From the NCBI RefSeq assembly GCF_000711695.1, contig NW_013546904.1:1-54394 (forward strand): a DNA stretch of 54,394 nucleotides, given 5' to 3'. Below, piece by piece: positions 12,021 to 24,247 of the stretch. Under the pieces are notes generated by a model. The model did no database searches. It was not told where the DNA came from and saw nothing but the letters and a program-made list of their open reading frames with translations. Within the stretch, counting starts at the first letter, position 1; each line of letters opens with the position of its first letter. The position numbers and the translations under genes are program-made. Source of the stretch: Tilletiaria anomala UBC 951 (lineage: Eukaryota; Basidiomycota; Exobasidiomycetes; Georgefischeriales; Tilletiariaceae).

Positions 12021-14835
12021 ATGGTTCAGCGTTCGTCCTCCCGATATGGTTGGCCATGGACCGATCGAGTTCGCCCAACGCCTGCATCAGTCCCTGCGAG
12101 GCAACTCTCTGTCAAAGCCTGCTCCCGTCTGGAGCGAGGAGACAATAGGCAAGCGGCAACACTCTCGCCAAGAGCAAGGTCAAGGGCAGGCCTGTTGTCC
12201 TTCATTGGATTTGTGGTCTTCTCTGCAGCGTTGCACCTACACCTCTTCCAGTCGCAAGCATACCCAATGCCCGACAGCCACTACTACAAAGTCAAAACGA
12301 TTTCCCCAGGAAGCGAATTACAACGACGAGGCCTTAGCGCAACAGATTTTGCACTTCCATGTGAACCTATACCCAGTGGCCTATCTCCATCAAGAGCATG
12401 TCACCACGTACGTGATCACTGTCAAGACACGCCTGACCTTGCCAAGTACTTGCAATTTTATTACTGTTCTGGCGAAGAGTCGAACCATCACAATGACAAG
12501 CAGCCGCATCAAGGCACCTCAACAGCTCGAAGGACAGTACTAAGAGGAGCCAAACTCCTAGCCATCCTCGCGTGGCTAGCTTTCCTGTTTAGCTGGGTCG
12601 GCATTGTCGCTAGTGACTTTTTTTGTCCGAATCTTGCGACTTTGTCCTCTCGCCTTGGCTTGAGCGAGAGCACGGCCGGAGTCACCCTTCTCAGCTTTGG
12701 CAACAGCTCGCCGGACATCTTCTCCACGTATGGCGCAATGCGAAAGGGCAGCGGCTCTCTCGCAATCGGCGAGCTCATCGGAGCAGCATCGTTCATCGTC
12801 TCAGTCGTCGCAGGCTCAGTCATGCTTGTCGCAGACTTTCAAGTCAGACCCTTTCCGTTCTGCCGAGACGTTGGGTTCTTTGCTGTCGCCCTGGCTCTCA
12901 TGCTTTCGGTCTTGTTCGACGGTGTGCTCCACTTGCACGAGTGCATTATGCTCGTCAGTTTGTACGTGGCTTACTCGGCGACAATCATCATCAGCAGCTG
13001 GTGGATGGGCGATGGGCAAGGTGCCCGTGTCGCGCTGCCAGAGGATGAGGCGGCAGGATCACGAGACTTAAGAGCCAATCCAGCGGGAGTCAGGTCATAC
13101 CTCGGGCCTCTCACGGTACCCGCCGCAATTGAAGCTGGCGGCATCTCCAACGAAGCTGAGGGCGTTTCCGATGAAGGTGCCCCACATGGCTTAACAGTGC
13201 ATCCCCATGCCTCGCAGTCGCATCAGCGACACAATCTGCGCTCTGGGATCCTACCGCGTCACTCAATCCTCGGTGCAATCGAGTTCCGTGACGTTCTGCT
13301 GAACCTCCGGAAGGAGTCCAGCGCGGACAGGAGTGTTGAGCTCTTCCAGAGTCATGACCCGGAGATGTTTCTATCGCCGCACTATCCAAGTAGTATGCAC
13401 TCCCGACATTCATTGAATTTTTCCTCAGTACGCCCCTTTCCTCGGTCCGCAAGCCCGACGACTAATCCGAAGGACACTGTGACGTCGACTGCGCAAGATA
13501 GAGGCAGCACCTCCCTTCATGGTCAAGATGACTACTTTTCCCTGGAAAGAGGCGTACAGGATCTCGAACCGGGAGTAGCCTACGATGCCTGGCGATCAGA
13601 ACATAGCAGCGAAGCATCCGCCGCACAGTCCGCGACCTCGCGTCACCTGGACGATTTGCATTCTTCTCAAACTGGGACACTGCTGAACCAGCGGACTGGA
13701 AAGAGGCAAGACAGACATCCAGTGCGAGCTATCCTGCGGGCTTTGTTCCCTTCGCTGCAGAATTTCCAGGCCAAGTCATATCTTGGGATGTTCGTGAGCT
13801 TCGCCACGGCGCCGGCGATGGTCTGCCTCAATCTCACACTTCCAGTAGTGGACGATGAGCTGGAGGGCAAGATCGCGCAGCTTGAAAAAGACGGTAGCGC
13901 GCTGCAGGAAATTCACCTTCCCGGGGACGAGCGTACACTCCTGGCCCGGGAAGGGGATGAGATGGCAGACGAGCTGGCCGAGGACGCATCTGTTTTGCAC
14001 AGCCGGCAAGCACAGCTGCCAGAAGAGTCGTCGGACCCGCTCGAGGCCATGATCGAGCTTTCGAAGGCAAGAAAGGTCCTCACTGTGGTGCAGTGCGCGC
14101 TTGCACCATCCTTCTGCACTTGGGCCGTCACAGACGAGGATGATAGTCGCCGCGTGCTCAAGGTGATCATCGCGGCCATTGTCGGCTGCGTTCTCGGCTG
14201 CCTTGCCGCCTTCGTCGTCTGGCAGATGAGCGGCCGAAAAGTTCACCCGCACCTTGCTGCAACGAGTGCGATCTTCAGATGCATGGTCGGCTTTGTCGTC
14301 TCCGTCATGTGGATCATGACCATCGTGGATGAAGTTGTGCTCATCCTGCAAGCCATCGGCGCCATTGCCGGCGTCAGCCATGCAAGTGAGTGTTGCTGGA
14401 TACAAAGTACTCTTGCCTCAGCCGACGTACCTCTTCTTTCCTGCTTGCATAGTCCTCGGTCTTACCATCTTTGCTGCGGGCAACAGCCTTGGCGATTTTG
14501 TTGCCAACACATCACTCGCGCCCCTCCATCCCGTCATGGCCATCTCAGCCTGCTTCTCTGCTCCCATGACAGCACTCCTCCTTGCTTGTGGAGGGTCAGG
14601 TCTGGTGATCCTCTCCCAATCCGCGGACCAGAGCTACGAAATCGACCTGTCACCGACATTACTTGTCAGTGGAATCGCCTCGTTTCTGATCCTCATTTCG
14701 TTGCTGGTCGTCGTGCCCCTCAATAATTTCCACCTGACGCGCAAGATGGGAGCATGCCTCGCCACGTCGTACGTCGCCGTCATGCTCGTCAATGTGGGCG
14801 TCGAATTTTACAGGCGTCAGCCTCATGTAGCATAG
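12021..14835 (+). CDS. Na+/Ca2+ exchanger-family (CCX/NCKX6-type) membrane protein
   Basis: This is a cation/Ca2+ exchanger of the group that includes yeast YDL206W and animal NCKX6/NCLX, likely in an internal membrane. Exons are 12021-14385 and 14453-14835 (915 residues). An N-terminal hydrophobic segment (near residue 60-80) precedes a luminal Cys-rich stretch ending in LQFYYC, typical of the group. The first alpha repeat reads STAGVTLLSFGNSSPDIFST and the second reads LTIFAAGNSLGDFVAN, each with the ion-binding GNxSPD or GNSLGD core. Membrane helices cluster around both, separated by a hydrophilic loop of roughly 300 residues (about 12990-14060) rich in Ser and acidic residues. The intron joins phase 1 to make IL before GLTIF. 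The start is the first in-frame ATG, and the N-terminus is unverified. Confidence 0.88.
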
Positions 14836-15381
14836 ACAATGTGTACCAACTGCTGAGTGGACAGAGAGGTGCAATCGGTGGGTCTCGATTACTACTCAGC
14901 AGCCCGTAGCTTAGCCTGAGCGCTGCACGGGACGGTCACTCGCACAAGCCGCATAAGCGGGTCCGTCACTTAAACGTCTCTTAATTCAAAAGCATGTGGA
15001 GAAGTTCTGAGCGCCGAGTACCAGTGACAGCAGTCCCGCATCGGCCCCTCCAGGAGCGGTGGTGCAATGGTGCGGCTTTGATTACACCGACGTGACGCAC
15101 AGTCAGAATGTGAACGATACAGAGGCTCTCACGTGCTGAACGGCTCAGCGTCCACCTAGATAGTATTCGGGTGGAGCGACATGCTGAAACCCTTTTCGAA
15201 TGGAAAGCAAAATTAAGCAGCAGAGCACTAGCTGAGTCCGGCCGTGAGAGCAGCGAGTCTTGGGCCAAAGCGATACGATCACTTTTGGGCGCACTGGGAG
15301 GGCCGAAGGACGATTACATGATAGGCCCTCATGAAACGGTGTGAGAACGAAAAGATACCCCCCTGTTTCGCTCGGTCACAT
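14836..15381. other. Convergent intergenic region
   Basis: This is the 3' spacer between the exchanger (plus) and EFB1 (minus). I see nothing gene-like in it. Confidence 0.5.
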
Positions 15382-16497
15382 TTACAGCTTTTGCATCGCT
15401 GCAATGTCAGAACTCTGTACCAGCTCTTCAAATTCGGCGACTCGTTCCTGGAGATCGTCAAGCGAGACCTTCTCGTCCTCGACGACGATGGTGATCTGCA
15501 GTTTGCTGACACCGTATCCGACGGCGACGAGCTTGCTGGCACCCCAGACGAGGCCATCCATTTCGATGGAGCGGACAGACTCCTCAAGCGCCTTCATGTC
15601 CGTCTCATCGTCCCATGGCTTGACTTCGAAAGTGACGACAGACTTGGCCGCTGCACGGGGACCCTTGGCGGCCTTCTTTTTCTCGTACTCGGCGACGCGC
15701 TCGGCCTTGATGCGTTCAGCCTCCTCGTCCACTTCGTCATCTGAGCCGAAAAGGTCGATGTCGTCGTCATCGTCAGCTGCGGCAGCACTGCTCTGAGCGC
15801 CGGCGTTTGCAATGTTGCTGTGTGCATTTGAAGATGAGAGAATATAGGAGTTAGATAGGGGGTGAGCATCTCCCGACGAAGAAAGGCACACTCACCTGAG
15901 AATGTTGGCAGCCTGTTTCTTGTCACCCTGCAGACTGGGGTGCTCTGCCTCCCAGGAAGCGATGTGGGTGTACCAGCGTGCTACATGAGGGTACTTGTCG
16001 GCGTTGGGGGACTTGATGACCTCGAAGACGGCAACGTCGGCCTGCGAAGGTGCGTGCCTGACGGCAAGGCAAGGGGTGTGTCATGTCAGCTTGACGGCCC
16101 ATGTATGGAGGACACCACGATCGAGTGAAAGGGCCCATCTTTAGTGTCGAGCATTTCCTTCCTTCGTCCTGCCAAACCCCTCCGCCCCCTGTGGCAGAGG
16201 GTTTTCATGCAACGATAAATCAGATAGCTTGGAAAAAGGTTGGTTTCGTCAAAGCGAGAAGAGTCGCGGGGTCTTACGCCGCTGGAGCTCGGAAACACGG
16301 ACCAAAGCAAAGTATTCATCATTTTGTCCCTTCATTCCTAATTTCCTTCCCATGTCCATCGGCCGGGCGAATGAGAGAGGAAGACAATGCCATGAACTTG
16401 TGCGTAGGCAAACTCACCCATCGACGTAGGATTTGTCGACAAGGTACTTGTCGAAGGCACCGAGGGTGCTGTCCTGGGTGAAGTCTGGGAGCGACAT
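15382..16497 (-). CDS. EFB1: Translation elongation factor 1-beta (eEF1B alpha)
   Basis: EFB1 is the guanine-nucleotide exchange factor for eEF1A in the cytoplasm. Exons are 16497-16418, 16057-15896 and 15817-15382 (225 residues, normal length). The N-terminal helical domain has [13 protein letters not shown] and [12 protein letters not shown]. An acidic hinge follows ([18 protein letters not shown]), then the exchange domain with [31 protein letters not shown] and a C-terminal MQKL. The first intron is 360 bases, much longer than others here, and holds a C/D snoRNA (16327-16215). The gene is divergent from the ING gene. Confidence 0.95.
16215..16327 (-). ncRNA. SNR18: Box C/D snoRNA snR18 (U18), in EFB1 intron 1
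   Basis: Read on the minus strand, the intron holds a box C ATGATGA (16322-16316) and a box D CTGA (16223-16220) about 93 bases apart, flanked by AAA and TTT that can begin a terminal stem. Starting 7 bases after box C is TTGGTCCGTGTTTC. This is the reverse complement of GAAACACGGACCAA, a highly conserved segment of large-subunit rRNA. In budding yeast, snR18 guides 2'-O-methylation in this same segment (25S A649 and C650) and is also encoded in the EFB1 intron. A weak D' box (CGAG) follows the guide at the right distance. Exact ends are estimates. Confidence 0.88.
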
Positions 16498-17066
16498 GTT
16501 GGGTAGAGCTGAGCTGTGTATGCAGAGGCCTACGTGACTATCCCGTTTGCAGTGAGCGGCGAATGCTGTGAGCCAAGGGATATACCTCAAGGTGAGGATG
16601 GGAGAAAGGTGTCGTTGAGAAGGAATGAGAAGGTGTAGCGTATGTGGGCGATGCTGCGTGGGCGGGGCGCTCACGTAAAGGTTTTTTTTTCCTCTCTCCT
16701 TCCACTTGTGATGTGGGCCGCCGCTCGAGCCACCAGAGTAGACTTCTCACGTGTCCATACTCGGAATGCGGAATGCGGAACCCGGAGTAGGACGAGGCCC
16801 CGATCAATGACGGCCATCGCGCGCTCCTCGTCGTCGTCCTAGCTTATTTACACTGGGAGTTGTCGTCGGGCGTTGTCGCAGACACATGTAGCATAGATCA
16901 ACCATCAGCGTTTCACCGGCTCACCGCACCTACCTTCTCCCACCGCGCGACGGCTCAGACATGCTTGGTGTGTCAGTGGAACACAGCACGGCGTACAGCA
17001 CCAGCACTAGCACAAGCAGATTACCGTACCGACTGAAAGGCGAAGCAGAGAAGCCTCCGCAACACC
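16498..17066. promoter_or_regulatory. Divergent EFB1/ING promoter region
   Basis: This spacer lies between two divergent start codons. It contains a CACGTG E-box at 16748-16753, about 250 bases from the EFB1 ATG, and a T-run at about 16682-16690. No coding sequence was recognised. Confidence 0.45.
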
Positions 17067-18958
17067 ATGCCTCGCCAGTCTTCTGCCAACAACGCTCCCG
17101 CAGCCACCACGGCTTCCTCCTCCCACATGCAGCCCCCCACGCCAGCCGGCTACATGATACAGAAACGCCAGGCCGCTTCCTCCTCGTCGGCAGCGGCCGC
17201 GCCCTATGCACATCTGCAGCACCCTCCGCCCTCGGCACAGGATCTGACCCTCTTCACATCCCTCGCCGCCTATGCTGACGCACTCGATGCTCTGCCCCTC
17301 GACCTAACACGCAGCTTCTCCGATCTCCGAGAGCTGGATGCTGTACTAGGAGGTGAGAGCAGAGTCCACCCTTCGCGCCAAAAAATTGCCCGTGTTATGC
17401 CTGACAGGTCCATGACGCCACCCCCTTGCAGCACACATCTCTTCTCTTACCGCAAGACTCGCCTACCTCACATCCCTCATAGAAGACCCAAACATTACCC
17501 CCGGCGAGCGTCTCGTCGCACTCAAAGAAGTCGCAGAAGAGGCCAGAGCATACAAAATGGGAGGCGAAGACAAGATCCGCGTAGCAGTCAACACAGCAGA
17601 GATCGTGAGTGTGAACACAGTTTCACCGGCGTGTGCTTCTTTTCTGAAGCGTACTTGTTCCACATCCATTTCTCTTGATCAGATAGTGTCCCACACAGAT
17701 TACATCGACTCGCTCCTCGACAACCTCAACTCGGTTCACTCCCTGTCGCCATACCTGGACCCAGTGGCATATCTACGCGGAAAAGGCATCATCCCAAGCA
17801 CTTTGAATCCCGATGGGCTCGTCACTGCGCTCGGCGGAACTTCTAGCTACCGCGGAGGTGGCGTGGCAGGCGGTTCCGGTGCTGGCAGCATGTCCGGCTA
17901 CTACAATGGAGCAGCATCAGAGTCTCTCACAGCAGTAAATAGCGGGAAGAAGAGCCGCAAGACCGCGTCTGGAGCGACTGTCGCTGGTGGTGGATCTGCA
18001 GTAGCACAGGGTGGGGCCTCGGCTAGCGACAGAAGGTCCTATCAGAGCGCCGCTACCGCTCGCGATGTCTCGCTCTCTGCGGCCGTGCCTGCGTTGAGTG
18101 CAAGCGCAGGCACATCCGTGGCGAGCAAGAAACGAAAAGCACCAGGCGGAGCTGCATCGTCTTCCTCCGCCGCTAAAACCGCTCGTGCTGATCAAGATGA
18201 TGCTGTCCTGCGAACCGACAAGCGCATGGCAAAATCGAACAGCAGAACCGCCCACTCTTCTGGTGTCCGGTCAGCAGAGTACGGCGATGCGCTGGATCAC
18301 CAGGACGGAGTTTCCGCTGCTGCTTCCCGCCTGTCCGGACGGGGTCGCAATGCACGCGCTTCGTCCAAACTCGACACGACCGAGGATGAGGGGGAAGGGA
18401 ATGGCCATGCGATGCCTTTGGGCGGCTACGGCAACGAGGTCGCGACATTCAGTCGACGCGGGAGCCGTCCACCTGCTGCTGGCTCGTCAGGTGGCGGTGT
18501 TGGTTTGCCTGGTGCTAGTGCCTCGGATGGACTGCTCGACGGTTTACCGCGCGGCCATCGCATTTCAGCCGGAGGTCCAACCGGGCCGGACGGGCTGCTG
18601 CCTCCTGTAGGCGGTCACACCGACGGCAGTACCGTGCCGCCGCCCGGCTTTGTGCCCGAGGAACGGCGGTACTGCTACTGCAACCAGTTCAGCTTTGGCG
18701 AGATGATCGGATGCGACGACGATGATTGCGAACGGGAATGGTTTCACATCGATTGCGTCGGCTTGGAGAAGCCTCCGTCGGGAACGTGGTACTGCGAAGA
18801 GTGCTCGCAGCGGAGGGTGAGTTACAAGTTGCGCCGCGCCCAAGTCGCTGTTTCCGCACTGTTCTGACCATTTGCTTGCCATCCCTCGTTTGAAGCAACG
18901 GAAAGCCAAGAAAGGGAAGAACGGGACCGGCGGCTCGGGCCGCTCCGGGCGCAAATGA
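17067..18958 (+). CDS. ING-family PHD-finger protein (histone acetylation/deacetylation complex subunit)
   Basis: ING proteins read H3K4me3 through a C-terminal PHD finger and tether HAT or HDAC complexes (yeast Yng1, Yng2, Pho23). Exons are 17067-17352, 17432-17604, 17683-18816 and 18896-18958 (551 residues). The N-terminal ING helical region spans the first three exons (ALPLDLTRSFSDLRELDAVL, then LVALKEVAEEARAYKMGGED, HTDYIDSLLDNLNSVH). A long Ser/Ala/Gly-rich linker follows. The PHD reads CYCNQFSFGEMIGCDDDDC, then WFHIDCVGL and GTWYCEEC, with all Cys4-His-Cys3 ligands present. The short last exon is a basic tail (QRKAKKGKNG) of the kind that binds phosphoinositides in INGs. Which paralogue it is cannot be decided by eye. 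Confidence 0.9.
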
Positions 18959-19293
18959 CCTCATCCTTCAACGTTGTACCCCCGCATGCATTGCATCACA
19001 ACTTATTCGTTTTCTTCCCATAGCCCCGCGTGTTTCATATTCCGCAGACCCGTTTTTAGAGTACTTCGGGTTGGCACTCTGATGTGAATAGACTGTTCCG
19101 CGCCTTCTGCCCTTTTCCCGATCATCCACTTCGTCCGAATGATTGAAGACACTCCGCTAGAAGAATCAGTCGCATAATGCAATTGTCAGAGGCCGCCGTG
19201 CACGAGCCGACCATCTACGAAGGACGTGCGATTGTCCTCTGCCGACTGAAGATCCAGCCTTGGATCTGTAAGGTCATTGGAAGGCAAGCGACC
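18959..19293. other. Intergenic, ING 3' end to MSY1
   Basis: No gene was recognised. An ATG at 19177 is in frame with MSY1 and would add 39 residues. Confidence 0.4.
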
Positions 19294-21230
19294 ATGCTCC
19301 GGCCAAGCGCAGACGCGCTGGCAGTGGCCCTGGGCCAAAACAGACGTCGGGCGACGCAAGCGGTCTTGACGTCGCTGGGACTTGAACGAGCGCTATGTAT
19401 GACCTGTAACCTTCGCAAAGTACCACGTCTTTTTGAGAGAAGCGACAACTGGACGCAAGTGCGAGTTAGGCGGGCCGATGTTTTCCTTTCACGGACTTCT
19501 TTGCCTGGGAACGTACGGCTCGCCTCACACTTTGCGAAAGAAAGCAACAAGTCGAAAGGCGAGGCAAGCATTGAACCAAATGCATTGCTCCAACAATTGC
19601 AAGCGCGCGGTTTGCTGCAAGACCTAACGTCTCGAGCGGTACATCAACACTTATCCTCAGCAAAGCGAACCATCTATCTCGGCGTAGATCCATCGGCATC
19701 AAGTTTGCACGTCGGCAATTTGTTGCCTCTGCTGGCCCTCGTTCATTTTACTCTCGCTGGGCATTCTGCTTTGCTGCTGGTGAGCTATGTTGAGATACGG
19801 TCGACACATTGGTGAAAGTACAATTGCTTACGTCGATGACCTTTGTTTCCTGATCATGGTGTCATGCCGCCAGGTCGGCGGCGCCACCGGTTCGATTGGC
19901 GACCCATCTGGACGGTCGAAAGAGCGCAATGCGCTTGATCCCGAGACGTTGAACGATAATATCAAGAGCATAGAAACTCAAGTCAACAATATTCTTCACA
20001 ATGTTCAAGGCTATCTCGAGCGCAGAAGAGTCTCGTATTCCAGAGACACGAAGCCAACAACGTTGGAGAGAGCGTCCGAAACAATTAGCACTGGCGGAGA
20101 CACGGCTATTGAGCTTGGCCCAAGTAGTGTTGCATCTGCTGATATGCCATCTGCGCGCCTTCGAATAGAAGTGATCAATAATGCTGAATGGTACCAAGGC
20201 GTAGGGGTCTTGCGATTCTTGACCGACGTGGGCCGCTACGCAAGGATGTCCGATATGCTGGCTCGTGAGAGCGTTGCTTCGCGGCTTGGCGCACGGAACA
20301 GCTCCGACGACCAAAGTAGCGAGCCCATCGGAATGAGCTTCACAGAATTCTCATACCAGCTTCTGCAAGCGTACGACTTCAGCGTGCTTCATGATGGACC
20401 ATATCAATGCACTCTTCAGCTCGGCGGCTCGGATCAGCTAGGTAACATCATGGCAGGTGTCCAGCTCATCCTACGTAAACACAATTCGACTCAGCCTTCT
20501 CGCAGCGAGCAAAAGGATGATATTCTTCCTGCATATGGAATTACGGTACCCCTGCTGACAACTTCCAACGGAGCCAAATTTGGCAAGTCGGCCGGCAATG
20601 CCATCTGGCTCGATCCAAAGCTACTCTCTGACTACGACCTTTATCAGTACTTCTGGCGTTCTACTGACGCAGATGTGCACAAGTTCCTCAATGCTTTGAC
20701 CCTTCTGCCGCTCGAGGAAGTAGAACGAATCATGCAACGCCATCGCCAAGATCCAAGCAAGCGCATTGCTCAGGAAGCACTTGCTTTGGAGATTCTCGAA
20801 CTCGTGAGAGGCCCAAAAGCAGTGCAGCGGGCTCGTGATGCGCAAAAAGTTCTCTTTGGCTCGGGTCTCGAATCTTTGAAAGTGCAGGATATCAAAGCCG
20901 CCTTCGACAATGACCCTAAAATGGTCCGCCTGACGCGAGAGGCATTCGAAGGGGTTGATATTCTCGCGATATGCGTCACGGCACAGGCAACAAAGTCGAG
21001 AGGTCAGTTGGACATACTCCTTGCTGTAAGACCTAAGACTGAATTGTGCCTCCCAACTCCCATATGCTGCAGGCGAAGCGCGACGGCTCGTCCACAATGG
21101 AGGAGTATACCTGAATAATGTGGCGGTCAAGGATACCGCATTCAAGTTGTCGCAGGACTCACTCCTGAAGGGCGTCTTTTGCGTGCTTCGCATCGGTAAG
21201 TCGGATCATCGTATTTTAGTCGTAGAATGA
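19294..21230 (+). CDS. MSY1: Mitochondrial tyrosyl-tRNA synthetase
   Basis: This class I aminoacyl-tRNA synthetase charges mitochondrial tRNA-Tyr. Exons are 19294-19779, 19874-21002 and 21073-21230 (590 residues). The HIGH-type motif is in LGVDPSASSLHVGNLLPL (about residue 130-145), followed after splicing by VGGATGSIGDPSGR. The Tyr-binding region has YDFSVLHDGPYQCTLQLGGS and DQLGNIMAGVQLI, and the KMSKS-type loop is KFGKS (about 396). The C-terminal exon supplies the S4-like RNA-binding end (GEARRLVHNGGVYLNN, LLKGVFCVLRIGK). The start at 19294 gives an N-terminus rich in Arg, Ala and Ser that fits a mitochondrial presequence. An upstream in-frame ATG at 19177 is the alternative. The gene is convergent with its neighbour, with only 106 bases between stops. 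Confidence 0.9.
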
Positions 21231-21336
21231 GAACGCATAGCACGTGCTTTCAGTTTGAATGTGCATTGTTCTTTTGGGTGCTACTTGCAAGGTACGCTGG
21301 ATGATTGATGAGAATGAGTTTGTGAATTGAGTGATG

Positions 21337-24247
21337 CTATTTTTGCTTTAACGATGCTGGAGATAACGGAGCTGATAGAGTAATCCCCTCGTGGCCACGG
21401 CCATCATTGCGAACGATATCGACGTAGCCTTTCTGAGCTGCCAGAGTGGCATATTCCCAGAAGCCGCTCACATTATGGGCTTGGTACCATGCTCCCGTCG
21501 AACCCGATGCTCCTCTCTGCAGCGGGAAACGCTTGGGCACTTCGCCGGATAAGCGGCTACGCGAAACCACCACTGCGCCTTCCTTTTCATAAATTTGGGC
21601 CAACGTGCCGGCCAGTGGCCAGAATCGAACATCATCTTCTGACGACACCTGAGCACTCCACAAGACCTTTACTTGTGCCTCGAAAGTGGGGTCCTCGCTC
21701 CGCGCGGAGCTCGAGTGGCTCGAAGTGTCGCAATTGTGACCGTTGAAACGGTTACCTGTTTGTTCACTGATGGCGACATTTTTGTCCTCGTTGGACTTGT
21801 GCTCGAAGGATCTGTCACTCTGCTTAGATGCCGCAGAAAAACAGCTATGCAGGCGTATGTGCTTGGTGCTTGCACTGAAGCCAGGTTGTATTTCAATCAC
21901 TTTTGCGTCTTCTGCGCGCTTGAGGAAGGCGTTAAACTCGTCCACCTTCTTGATGTCCTTTTGCCCGAGCCTGTAAAGCAGCTTGTGCAAAAAAGCATCC
22001 ACGCTGTAGAAGCGACCTTCTTCACGCTGGTCGAGCAGCGCGATGACGAGAAGCGTGAACTCCTCCGGGAACGTGTGTCCATTGTATATATTCTGACCCT
22101 TGGCTTTGGGGTCGTACGATGCGGTGCGAATGTTCCGATACTTCTTTGCGGTGCCATCTGGTGCCGGCAAAGACGGGTTGTTCGCTGCAGATTGCTTGCT
22201 TGACTTAGCAGCCGCGGCTGCGTTCGGCTTCAGAGCATTATCGTTGCGGCCCACTGTAGTGTCGACGATGCGCGCTGCGCTCGCAGTGACTTGAGACGTG
22301 TAAAGCTCAGAATACCTCGGGTGAATTTGGACGGTGGATGCTGTCAAGCCGGTGTCCGGCTCGCGCAATCGGGCAACACCCGTTTGCTCGGCCAACGCAA
22401 TGTACTCTTCCCAATTAGAGACACCGGCTTGACGGTACACGTCAGCAATTCCTTGGCGTTCCATAATCATGAGCTGCGTCGCTATTTCTGTGGCAAGCGG
22501 CTTGGACGTCCCAGACGTCTTGATGGACCGATGTACTTCGATGAGGGGGAAAAAGACCTCGATTGGCCGATCCCCTTTTGGAAGCTTGATGGTTGCTGCG
22601 TCCAGTTTCGAAGCAGATGAAATGGAGCGAGCTCGGGCTGCGCCGTTAGCATCATTTGTGGGTTTGCCAGGGTCCGAGCCGGTATGCGTAATTGTTGATG
22701 ACGTCAGAGACGGCAAGCCTCCTGGCAATTGCATTTGTTGTTGCGGATGATGCTGCTGCGGAAGGGGCTTGCTTGTGTCAACCTTCGATACTGTGGATGG
22801 GGTGGGGGTTGGCTTTGGCTCGGCAAGAGCGGTAAGTGCTATCCATTCGCTGCCTGGGAATCCATCTGAGCCAAGCACCACGAGCCCGTTTGCCTACCGA
22901 TGGGAAAGACGGTATCGTCAGCCTGGTGGCCTAGACGCCGAAAGCTTGGAGGGAGAACTCACCTCTGCAACTGCTGCATATTCTGCCCACCTTGTTGCAC
23001 CAGCCCGTTCGTACACTTTCGGATAGCTGGTGACCAAGCGAACCGCAGTGGCGGAGCGCAGCGGCTTCTTGTTCCCTTCTTTCGCATAGAAGTGAAGTAC
23101 TTCTATCAGGGGTGTGAACACCTCGTCGATCTGTTGTTGCGAGTTGTCCTCTTCTCGAACCAAATCGTTATGCTTCGAAGGTGGTGACTTGTTGATTACA
23201 GATATGTTTGAAGTCACAAATGAGCCTAATGTCGAACTTGGCAGCGGAGGGGTAGTTTTCGGCCGGGAGGAAGATGGAACGATACTGGAGACTGCATTTG
23301 TTTGCGACGCATCAGGAGCATTGCTGGGGGGGTCTGATGCTGGCGCCTTGACTGTGGAATCTTTGGCTGTGGTGTAAGAGCGACCTGATGCATCTGTGGG
23401 TACTTTGAGTACGTCTTGACGCCAGCGAAGTACCTTGTTCGCACTAGCTTGCAGGATCGGAGTGGCACCGACAGGGGGAACGATCAGTACGACCTCGTAG
23501 CCCCTATTGCGGAGCGTCCCTAGCGAGTATGCAAAGTCGCGGTCCCCAGAGACGAGAAAGATGCGAGCTGGAGGCAGGACATCGAGTGCAAACGTGAGCA
23601 TATCGGCAGCCAGCATGAAGTCGCTTGCATTCTTCCTGCCACTTTTGGGGGTATCGATGAGCGACACCCCGGATCCCTGCAGTTCGCTTCGAAGTTGTAC
23701 GACGCTAGCGTTGGGCGTAAATTCGGCGGTGGACAGCTCCAAATATGCTTTGAATGAGACGATTGTACCACCACGAGACTGGCCCCCAGCTTCGTCTTCA
23801 ATGACAGTTTCTTGGACCGCCTTTCGGATGGCTTGCGCGACTTCTCGCCCTGTGAATCCTGATGGTGGCGAGCAATTCTAGCGATGGAAAGGCATTCGAA
23901 GTTAGAGAGAATGCCACATATTCAAGATGGCACGAACTACCCACATCGACATCCCAGAAAATTGAGCAGACCATTTGTTTGTTCTCTTGCTTCCCGCCGC
24001 CAGACTTCCTGCCATTCTGTCTCCGCTGTACGGATTTTTCAACTCCAGAGGAATTTGACTTTGATGTTGAAGGAGAGGAAGAAATCGAGCCTAAATTGCC
24101 AGTCGAATACAGGAGTGTGCCGACCGCGAGAGTGCCTACACCAGCCGCGAGCGCATACTTGGCTGCAGGCAGCGAAAGGACGCTATGTAGGAAGCCTCCG
24201 CCACCGCTGCTACCGGCGCCAGCAGTTCCTGTCATCTTTGCCAACAT
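21337..24247 (-). CDS. Membrane-anchored NYN-domain protein with repeated OST-HTH/LOTUS-like modules
   Basis: Exons are 24247-23945, 23877-22963 and 22893-21337 (924 residues). A hydrophobic segment at about 29-48 (YALAAGVGTLAVGTLLY) suggests an N-terminal membrane anchor. The NYN (PIN-like RNase) domain at about 94-250 begins FWDVDNCSPPSGFTG, created by splicing exons 1 and 2. Its acidic residues are Asp99/101, Asp187 (ASDFML), Asp193 and Asp213 (SGDRDFA). The C-terminal two thirds hold at least two and perhaps four related helical units, each with an FxPLIEV or similar start, a Tyr-x-x-AG-x-x-x-W-x-EY centre and an AAxxGxV end. They resemble OST-HTH/LOTUS modules such as those of MARF1-type proteins. 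Role inferred: membrane-tethered RNA binding or cleavage. The exact family name is uncertain. Confidence 0.78.
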
